A stretch of 64,000 nucleotides of DNA from Daphnia carinata. Taxonomy: Eukaryota > Arthropoda > Branchiopoda > Diplostraca > Daphniidae. The stretch's first letter is position 1; each line of letters starts with the position of its first letter. The notes below the pieces were generated by a model. The model ran no database searches and was not told the DNA's origin. It saw only the letters and a list, made by a program, of their open reading frames with translations. Position numbers and translations under genes: made by a program. This document shows, piece after piece, positions 28,230 through 36,173 of the stretch. The stretch spans positions 7,478,679-7,542,678 of the forward strand of contig NC_081337.1 in NCBI RefSeq assembly GCF_022539665.2, given 5' to 3'.

Positions 28230-29629
28230 GATGTAGGGTGTAGTTGTACAGGCGTCGTGATCGACTTGTGCCACCCGGTTTGAACCATTCTATGGGTCCA
28301 ACAGAGACAAAAATTTAGTCATTCCAACGAATTGCATTTGCTCAGTAAGATAAAACCGTATTATACCAATGTGAGGATATAGGCGATCCTCCCTGACTAT
28401 CACAGGTCGTGGAACATGGTAACCTGTATCCAGTATTAAAACGCCTACTCGACCTTCCAGTTCAATGTTTAAAGCAATGACGACGTGCTCTTTTTCTGAC
28501 GTGCGGGTATCTGGAGTTGGAGTCGAAACATATCGATTGACGTTTCCAATATCCTTTTCATATTATACCACAAACAGATCGTTCAGTTAGAAGGATAATA
28601 GTAAACAGAGAAGTTCGAATATCGATGTTGATCGACGACATTACCTCTTCGCATGAAGCCAAGAAGAGGGCAGAACTGATACCAGGGTATGTCTGCTCCA
28701 ATTCCACTATCCTTCCAGCTAAGTCCAAGCCCAAACCGACGCAAGTGTGGTGCTTGGCCGTGATTGGAGGATTGTACTCACGGTAGAAGCTTTCCAAAGA
28801 CTGTGTCAAATCCTTCCGATTCTTATAGCTCTCAAAGAAACTAAATAAGAAAATTTATAATATTTCAGATAAATTAATTTTGCTACCGCAGATTCTTATT
28901 ACGTTTGTTACGTTAAGAAATTTCCAACAGCATTGTAGCAATGGCTTTTCAGTTGATCTTCCATGCAAGTTGTCAATGCCAAAATTAATTCATGGAACCG
29001 TTCTAGACTTGCTACATGAAGTCGCATCTCGATTGCCCCCCACGCTGGATATGGGAGTGGGCGATCAGGTGGCCACAAGATATCTCCCAATGTACAAAGC
29101 GCGTTTCCATATTCGCCATAATGATTATGCTTGGCGAGAATGTCATTGAAGATGTTCAGATTTCCGTGGTGAATAACAGGGAAAGTCTCATGGCCTTTTG
29201 CTAGATGACACACGGTTACTTGGAAGAGTTCCTTTTCGTCTTTATTTCCATGACGTTCGCTAAACGAAGCCTATATAGAGTAACCAAAAACGGTTTTAAT
29301 TTTGACATCGAAAGCCATTTCAATGCACGAGGTAAACAAAAGTGGGACGGTAAGGACTTTTAGTACTAAGTGCTGAATAAATTTCACCTGCTTGAAGCAA
29401 ATAAACTCGGAATCATGTCGATCAAAATCATTATCGAGCCTAGGTCCTGTCGAGGTGGACAGTGGGAAGACTTGAGTATTGCTGAGTCAGCTTGGCCATG
29501 TTGAGCCCCAGCCGAATCTGCGATAAGACTCGGGCTCGGCCAAGCCAGCTACACAGTCATTATCAACCTGCGACTCCTGTGCCATCCATTGGCATACTTT
29601 TTCCCCAATTTTTTCTTTGTCCTCCAGAT
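28230..29629 (-). pseudogene. 5' portion of a split, permuted gene (family not named)
   Basis: Five consecutive exons on the minus strand: 29629-29388, 29270-28912, 28840-28645, 28553-28367, and 28289 to the break at 28230. All junctions keep phase. Diagnostic stretches are FPVIHHGNLNIFNDILAKHN, YGNALCTLGDILWPPDRPLP, ITAKHHTCVGLGLDLAGRI, PGISSALFLASCEE and VGVLILDTGYHVPRPVIV. I cannot name the family, but the sequence looks like a well-conserved protein. The first exon listed has an in-frame TGA at 29489-29487, between WGSTWPS and LSNTQVFPL. The last exon stops in mid-codon flow at ...LYNYTLH, where the repeat array begins. The matching 3' portion is at 34712-35330, upstream in gene orientation, so this copy cannot make the full protein from this locus. 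Any exon upstream of 29629 was not found. Confidence 0.75.
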
Positions 29630-30132
29630 CTGTAAGCATGTAAAAATAATTATACTGTTGCAGAAACGATTCATTTATTTTTTAATTATTAAACACTTTT
29701 TAACTTCTGGCTTCACAGCAAAACTTCTACAGTTTTATCATCATCATCACTTTATCACATTGCTGCCTTTCACGATCTATAAAAAATGACATGTAAGCAG
29801 ACAATCTCAATGTACAGAGTGCATGTGTTGGTGGTCGAGTAACCATATGGCAACTTATAATAGTAGTAGCATAAGGATGAGGCTAATTCTAATTTTAGTT
29901 TAAAAAATTACAACAAAAGACATTTCTTTCTATAAGGTCTAGGGTTCATCGAAAGGGATGAGATTGGTCAGAAATATAAAAACAAATTCCGTTATTGAAT
30001 GCATTCACATTTACCCATGAAAATAAAGGTAAGCCAATAAAAAAAAACACGAATTCGCTACTCTCGCAAATCTGATAAGTTGATGAGAAGAATCGCGTAG
30101 CGGCGTAGTATTATTCTCTTGTTGTGAAATCA
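29630..30132. other. Noncoding gap left of the hAT-type element
   Basis: AT-rich sequence with no supportable exon. A missing first exon of the split gene could lie here or beyond the transposon. Confidence 0.4.
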
Positions 30133-30632
30133 CCTGCAGATAGGGATGTCGATTATCGATACATCGTATCGAAAAACACGGCTAAAACCGATATGATATA
30201 TCACATCGGAAAATCCGATATGTGAATATGCTACCGATATTTCGCAATGCCATCTATCAGTAACAATAACCACCAAATCAGGATTTAGCACACAATTTAA
30301 CAAAAGATATGAAAACCTTTACGATATTAGCCAATGCCTTAATTACCAGAATTAGGGTAATGGTTTTGTTTCGTAAACAAAGCCCTTTGACAGACGATTA
30401 TTTATATTTTAACTCATGAGGAATATATTCCTCTTCTTGGAAAAGAAGTTCAGGAATATGTTAAAAGCCAATAAACAATTTCAACTTTTATTCCCCTCCA
30501 ACCACCTACTTCTTGTTGCACCCCAGCTGCTGAACCAGTTTACCATCTTCCTCGATGTCTTCTGTTACTATCTTCTGGTAATTCCTCCTCAGAAGAATTT
30601 TTTAAGGAATTAAAAGTTGCTCTTTGTTCAAT

Positions 30633-30695
30633 TGCTGGGATCGAACCTCTGCCCTTTCTTGCACGTTGCAGTCGCTCTAACTACTGACCCATAGA
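30633..30695 (-). other. tRNA-like module T1, copy 1
   Basis: On the minus strand TGGGTCAGTAGTTAGAGCG resembles a tRNA D-arm/A box, and GGTTCGATCCC at 30647-30637 is a consensus B box about 30 bp downstream. Anticodon and T stems are poorly paired, so it is a decayed tRNA-derived sequence rather than a tRNA gene. Confidence 0.6.
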
Positions 30696-30995
30696 AAGTT
30701 AAAATATTGTTGCACTACATTGTTATATAATCGACGTTGGTTTCAAATCCGATATATCGGATTGATTTTGGGATACACCACTCGACATATCTATATCGTT
30801 GTTTTTTATAGCTATAATATGTACCTTAGAATAATAGCTGACACGCAAACATTATTGTGTTCAAATACTTTAAACACCACAAAACTCAGAAACATTTTTC
30901 TAAAACAAAAATATCGTATCGGTGATATCAATACACTGCAACATTTTCTACGAAAATCAACAACCTTTCAATTGGTTTCGTGCTAAAAAAACGTT

Positions 30996-31066
30996 TGTAG
31001 TGGTCTAACAGTCAGCAAGCAAAGCTGGCGGAGTAGAAGTTTAAGGTTCAAATCCAGTATCATGCA
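30996..31066 (+). other. tRNA-like module T2, copy 1
   Basis: It contains an A-box-like TAGTGGTCTAACAG, then a 6 bp stem (GTCAGC 31011-31016 with GCTGGC 31024-31029, one G-T pair) around the 7-nt loop AAGCAAA. A perfect B box, GGTTCAAATCC, lies at 31045-31055. The loop geometry is that of an anticodon arm, and the anticodon position would read GCA. No convincing acceptor stem is present. Confidence 0.6.
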
Positions 31067-31250
31067 TCAATGCATAACAATTTTGTCTTCACATAACTTC
31101 AGAAATCGCTTTTACAATGAAAGGCCAAAAATATCATATCGGTTACATCTATCCATTGTAACACATTCTACTAAAATAATTTTTTCCTCATATTTTTAAA
31201 AATTCAGTTCTTATTCAGGCAAAACGGATTATTTTTAAGTAGAACAGCCT

Positions 31251-31306
31251 GTTAGGTAGCGCGGTAGGCTGATAATACAACTGGTTGATGCTCGAGTCCG
31301 CAAGCA
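31251..31306 (+). other. tRNA-like module T3, copy 1
   Basis: GTTAGGTAGCGCGGTAGGCTG resembles the A-box region of tRNA-derived elements, and GATGCTCGAGTCC is a degenerate B box. Stems are not evident. Confidence 0.45.
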
Positions 31307-31387
31307 GATTTATCTTCCTCTGCTACATTCTGGAAATTCGTATTTACTACCATTTTTTTGGAATGAAAATTAGCTAAAATTTGATTT

Positions 31388-31450
31388 GTTAGGCTCGAAC
31401 CTCTGACTTTCTGGGCATGTTCTATACGCTCTAAGCACTGACCCATAGTG
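31388..31450 (-). other. tRNA-like module T1, copy 2
   Basis: Second copy of T1 in the 750 bp duplication. The minus strand has TGGGTCAGTGCTTAGAGCG and a B box GGTTCGAGCCT at 31401-31391. It has diverged from copy 1 mainly between the boxes. Confidence 0.55.
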
Positions 31451-31746
31451 TGTTCTATTAGCTGTGCATTACATTGTTATATAATCGACGTTGTTTGCAG
31501 ATCCGATATATCGGATTGATATTTGGGATACACCACTCGACATATCTATATCGGTGTATTTTATAACTATAATATGTACCTTAGAATAATAGCTGACAAG
31601 CAGACATTTTTGGGTTCAAATCTGTTATACAGCACACAACCCAAAAAAAATTTTCTAAAAAAAATTTCTATCGGTTACATTACATTGGAACATTTGCTAG
31701 GAAACTCAACAAACATTTTCAATTGTTTTCGTACATATCATACGTG

Positions 31747-31816
31747 TGTAGTGGTCTATCAGTCAGCAAGCAAAGCTGACGGGTTAGAGGTTAAAGGTTC
31801 AAATCCAGTATTATAC
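31747..31816 (+). other. tRNA-like module T2, copy 2
   Basis: Second copy of T2. The anticodon-like stem is fully paired here (GTCAGC 31762-31767 with GCTGAC 31775-31780) around the same AAGCAAA loop, and the B box GGTTCAAATCC at 31796-31806 is unchanged. Relative to copy 1, a change in the 3' strand turns a G-T pair into A-T, so pairing is retained. Confidence 0.6.
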
Positions 31817-31995
31817 GTTAATAAATAAAAATTTTGTCTTCACATAGCTTCAAAAATTACTTTCACAATAAAAAGCCAAAAATATCATATCGGTTACATC
31901 TTTCCAATGGAACACATTCTACTTAAATAATGCTTTGCTTAAAGTTTTAAAATTTCAATCCTAGCGAATCCGAATTATTATAAATAGGACAGTCT

Positions 31996-32050
31996 GTTAG
32001 GTAGCGAGGTAGGCTGCTAACATGAGGTGTTGATGTTCGATTCCACAAGC
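31996..32050 (+). other. tRNA-like module T3, copy 2
   Basis: GTTAGGTAGCGAGGTAGGCTG followed by GATGTTCGATTCC, a better B box than in copy 1. Confidence 0.45.
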
Positions 32051-32422
32051 ATGATTTTTCATTTTAAAAAAAATATCGGATCGGTTTACAAAAAAATATC
32101 GATAAAATTGTGCGATATATCGGTATCGTGATATTTAAATCAAATATCGCAAATCGACATCACTACCTGCAGACTGGGGTAATCATCGGTGGGCTTATAT
32201 AGTACTCAGAAGCTGAGAGCACGCCATCTACATTCTGTCTTTTGAATTCCAACGTTATTTTCTTACTTTTTTCCCCTTTCTTTTTCTTTTTTTTAAATCT
32301 TAGCTTCGTTACATATTACGGACGAATTTTTTGGATAGTACCTCTATTATCATAGTTAATTATGTATTGCAGAGCATTTTGTTTAAACTTTAATTATGAC
32401 TTTGCAAGAAACATTAGCATAT

Positions 32423-32466
32423 GTTCTATTTTCATGGAACATGCCCGAGTTCCATGAAAATAGAAC
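32423..32466. repeat. Perfect 18 bp inverted repeat with 8-nt loop
   Basis: GTTCTATTTTCATGGAAC at 32423-32440 is followed, after ATGCCCGA, by its exact reverse complement at 32449-32466. It would form a strong hairpin in RNA or a cruciform in DNA. No gene context is clear. Confidence 0.9.
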
Positions 32467-32880
32467 TTGCCAGCTAGAAGTCGAGAAAGTTGAGACGGCT
32501 CTGAGAAACCATCGTTGGCGCGAGTAACAATTATTGTAAAATCCCACAACGTTAGACAAGGTAAATTCACCCACTACTTGCATTTTTTTAATGTCTATAG
32601 TTCACGGGTTGTCGAGTTATCCTTATTCAAGAGTCAAAGACGCCATTCAAAGCTATGCCATAGCTAGGTATAGCCACAATGTTAAAATAGTAATTAGAAT
32701 TATAAAAAAAAGATGATATTTTAAAGAATAAAACAAAACAGCAATAGTAGTAAACATTTCATAGCTTTTTAAAACCGATTGGACTCATTTTTACATAACA
32801 AATGTGCATTACTTTTGTAAGTCCAAAGGTTGCATTTACCTTAAGAGCTCTCACAACAACCATCGAAGCACCGATCGAAG

Positions 32881-33225
32881 ATGCCCGCAAATCCAAGAGC
32901 AAGCGAAGATGTAGAGCTAGCGACCCTAGAAAGTCCAAGTTCAGGGACAAACAACGAGGAAGAATCGACGCCCGGTTGTGGGGGACTTCAACAACAAAAA
33001 AAAGAAATTTTCATAAAAACACCCTTCGGATTCTGCAACGCTGAAGGGTACAGATGTAAAGGCGGCGTGGGCCTCATTTGTTGCGGATTCTTCTCCATCA
33101 CAATCTTGGCGATGCTTTTTGTTCTTGGTGTGCTTCTGTTCATGTATTTTGCTCGTATCAGCAGAATAAGCATTTGTTCTGCGCACCCCGAAAATGTATC
33201 TAATGAACCTTCATGCGTGTTATAG
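32881..33225 (+). CDS. Small single-pass membrane protein, unidentified (114 aa)
   Basis: A single open frame starting at an ATG in the context CGAAG-ATG. The first 45 residues are acidic and polar (ASEDVELATLESPSSGTNNE), then comes a short Cys/Gly stretch (CNAEGYRCKGGVGLICCG). A clear hydrophobic span at about residues 66-90 (FFSITILAMLFVLGVLLFMYFA) follows, and the tail is short and polar. There is no signal peptide, so a tail-oriented single-pass membrane protein is likely. I do not recognise a family. It lies inside the 7.1 kb permuted segment, divergent from the split gene, and no introns are needed. Confidence 0.5.
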   Translation: MPANPRASEDVELATLESPSSGTNNEEESTPGCGGLQQQKKEIFIKTPFGFCNAEGYRCKGGVGLICCGFFSITILAMLFVLGVLLFMYFARISRISICSAHPENVSNEPSCVL

Positions 33226-34711
33226 CCTTGAAGTGTCTTGGTCAACTGTCTTTGTATTCTGTGTTCCTCTCTCTGCTCAGCTCCCCTACCGGGTGTGTGA
33301 GCACACTACAACAATGCGTAAGCCTCAGTTATCTCTTCCAATGAGAAGCGAACCGTTTTTCTTTTTGCCCCCTATTTTCATTACAAAACCTTAGTTTTCC
33401 CATCTTTTAAAATTGGATTTTTTTTCACCCAACCTAGTTTTCACGTGGGCAGTGATTTCTTAAACCCAACAAATCCCCATTGTGTATGTGCCCCATTCCC
33501 GAAATTCTACCGTTCAGGCACTTAATACAATAGTCGATATGTCTGCAATGATGTAACTGTCCATTGAGCTTAAGTTTGACGCTATTAGATAATTTCATAG
33601 AAAAATTTTTAATTTAAAGATGGACATTTTAATCATCCGATATTAACGATGAAGTATATTTTTCCCTGTTTTTTGCAAGGTCAGCAAAACAAAACTCGCG
33701 AGAAGTTTTGGAAGAGAGAACGTTGAAACTGAAATGAGTCAAGAACAGAAAATGAGAAAACAGCTCAGAAAAGGAAAGTCGCAGCTCAGAAAACAGAAAA
33801 AATCGCATGGTCGGTTTGCTGTGGAAAAGGGGGAAAGTTCATTCACTGAAAAAAGGTGTCACTCCGAAGAGGTCGTGTTGAAAATTAACAACTCAACCAC
33901 TACCACGTTCGATGTCGGCAAGCGCAGCAGTCGAAACTTATTTCCAAGATTCAGAGAACGCAAGATTAAAGCTTTCTTCTGATGTCGAGTGATTAATTCG
34001 ACCATCATTCACGCTGATTGAATTGACCGACATCCAGTAAGTAGGGCTCTAAGACAATGCAGTTTGTTTGAACTGACATTTCATGTTGATTTGGATTTAC
34101 ACATCTTGATGGAATCTACAGAAACAATCCATCATAAACAGGCGGTATATGGACACCTATATCATGTATTATTTCTGCTTCTCAAGAGTTTGACAGCGGG
34201 GATAAGGCCCAACTGTATACTGTTCCTTGACCGTGAAGCTTTTTGGGACCGACTTGCAATTGTTAGAAGAGAAAAATTAAGTACACTCGACTGAGCAGAG
34301 GTTCATCATACTGTGTGCACGGATCCATGCAGAAATAAATCAGTCGGAGGATCGTTGTTCACTATCAGCTCCACCTCAAGGTCCCAGTTGATACATTGAA
34401 GCCGTCTGCCTTTCAAACCAGTCATTCGAAGCAAAAAATGTATTAATATACTGTCATGTTCAGATTGACAAACGTCGTGCACGCGTGAAGCAGGTTGTAT
34501 TCCCGATATCCATTTACTATGATAGCCGCTCAGTCTTAGCCACGCTTTGTCTGTTTCGTTTATCTACTAATTTTTTTTATTTTCCGAATAGACTTCATCG
34601 CCATTAATTAAAAAATCGATTCTACGAAGGATTATTTTTTTATGTGTAAGGAAGGAAACTAGTAGATAATTGATTAGTTGTATTTACATTAATGACGTAC
34701 ATCAAAAGTAA
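33226..34711. other. Noncoding interval between the small membrane ORF and the split-gene 3' part
   Basis: No supportable gene. A Lys/Arg-rich frame at 33734-33982 (+) and a 76-codon frame at 34064-34294 (+) have no motif or splice context and are not called. Confidence 0.45.
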
Positions 34712-35330
34712 TCAAAGATTATAGGAGGACAAATTGGAATTCCCGTAGCATATTTCCTTTAAGAGTTTAAGCAAACCATCAGAATCACCAAGTTCCAGCT
34801 GATCCTGGCATCGACGCAACGATGCATCAATAGTTTCAGATGGCTCACGGGCATGGAAGATGTCTTTGAAACTAATCTTGAAATCGACTTGTTGTTTTTC
34901 ATCCTGATAGAATAATGCAAAACGGCCTAACTCGAACGGTTTCAATCCAAAGTATAATCCAGCTATCACGTTTCCTTTCGCGTCTCGCTTCAATAGTGAT
35001 TTGAAGTTATACACCAAGTTCCGTCGCTCTGTGCAGTCTACTGGAGACAAAAACGCATAAAATGGTAAGAAAATCGAAATCAATACTCCCCCTTCAATAA
35101 AATTTCCATAAACAAGGAACTTAGAAAACAAAACAGCCAAATCAGCATATACATGTCATGATAGCGTACCGTAAGCATACCCAAGAGATATTTAAAACCT
35201 CCAACTAGTTCAAAAACCTGTAGAAGAATCGATGAAAATACCTGATGTGTATAAATCAGGGCAGATTCACATTCTTCGATTCCTTTCCGGGTTTCCTTGA
35301 CATCCCAAAGTACGTAGCGGGCACTGGGAT
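34712..35330 (-). pseudogene. 3' portion of the split, permuted gene
   Basis: Three exons on the minus strand: the break at 35330 to 35242, 35217-35181 and 35040-34712, ending in TGA. The first carries PSARYVLWDVKETRKGIEE and SALIY, the second VFELVGGFKYLLG, the third VDCTERRNLVYNFKSLLKRD, GLYFGLKPFELGRFALFYQD and an acidic C-terminus. Phases match throughout. Its first exon begins exactly where the right repeat array ends, and its frame continues that of the exon cut at 28230 when the two are joined through the shared GAT. It has no start codon or promoter of its own here. The frame of these exons is intact, so the break is probably recent. Confidence 0.75.
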
Positions 35331-36040
35331 CAATGAAAATCACGATAAATTACTTCCTGATTTTCCATGAGATCAGAAATATCTAAAAAACAAGAAAAAT
35401 ACGGTAACCTGCTGGCGCGCCAGTACGGTACAGGGCAATCGTGCTAATCTTCAATTCAACGTATTTTAAAAACAGTTGCTGTGACGAGAAAGCCAATAAT
35501 TTTCTTGTAATGTGCGATAAATGCTGAGTATAATGCGTAATTTATTGTGAATTCCAAACGAAATACTTTTTTGTTGATCTTGAAAATAAGCCCGAGAAAG
35601 TAAGCCCGACTTTTTCATAGCCTGAAAAATAAGCCCGACTTTTCCATAAGTTTTGTATTTTGCCAAAATCTTTATTTTAGCAATGAGCAGATGTCCGTAA
35701 ATTCAAAATCAATGATCTTCAGCATTACTTACGAAATTTCTGAAACAAACGAAAAATACGGTAATATTGCTGACGCGCTAGTGCGGTGCAACGCAATTGT
35801 ACTACAGCAATTGACTGTATTTAAAAACAGCTGTTATGGCAAGAACATGAATAATTTTCCTGAAATCAGCGATAAGTGCTGAGTATATTGCGTAATTTAT
35901 TGTTCAATTCTAATTGATATACTTTTTTCCAGAAATTTTGGTCTTGAAAATAAGCCCGACAAAATAAGTCCGACTTTTCCACAAATTTTGTATTTTTCCA
36001 AAATTTTCAGTTTTGCAACGAACAAGTGTGCTATAGACTT
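35331..36040. repeat. Tandem ~400 bp repeat array, right copy
   Basis: Two units in the same orientation as the left array: 35331-35708 and a more divergent, partial one from 35709 to about 36040. They share the TCAATGAAAAT start, the GGCGCGCCAGTACGG core and the AAGCCCGA iterations near the end. The second unit has GACGCGCTAGTGCGG in place of the core and is clearly older. The right end fades into unique sequence 130 bp before the cellulase stop codon. Confidence 0.82.
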
Positions 36041-36173
36041 GGAACACATTTTAGTAACCTTTTTCTCTTAGGCAAATCCCATTAGAAATTCTCTGTATTA
36101 CTGCAATGAAACACACAATTTAAACCAACCAAGTCAACCATCACCGCAAAACTTGGAAAATAAGGTAACCAGC

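Larger units (their letters stand above)
30141..32165. mobile_element. Non-autonomous hAT-type DNA transposon (2,025 bp)
   Basis: The ends are near-perfect terminal inverted repeats: TAGGGATGTCGATT at the left and TAGTGATGTCGATT read inward from the right, with CGATA following in both. The element is flanked by an exact 8 bp target-site duplication, CCTGCAGA, at 30133-30140 and 32166-32173. Eight-bp duplications with TAG/CAG-type termini are the hallmark of the hAT superfamily. Subterminal zones are crowded with CGATA/TATCG motifs, as expected for transposase-binding sites. No transposase frame is present. Internally it carries a direct duplication with an offset of about 750 bp (30637 vs 31391; 30721 vs 31475; 30997 vs 31748). 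Several tRNA-like modules lie inside. Confidence 0.88.

Noticed and set aside
28880-29204. Plus-strand open frames over the split-gene exon
   Set aside because: Antisense shadows; the minus strand has matching splice phases and conserved-looking blocks.
29487-29489. Second selenocysteine codon (in-frame TGA in the split gene)
   Set aside because: No Cys/Sec-type redox context around it, no SECIS found, and the gene is physically broken; a nonsense change is simpler.
30720-31828. Open frames inside the hAT-type element as transposase remnants
   Set aside because: Translations have no transposase motifs (no DDE/RNase H-like or hAT dimerisation text) and are AT-driven.
33734-33982. 82-codon Lys/Arg-rich frame
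   Set aside because: Composition bias without motif or neighbouring exons; not called as a gene.
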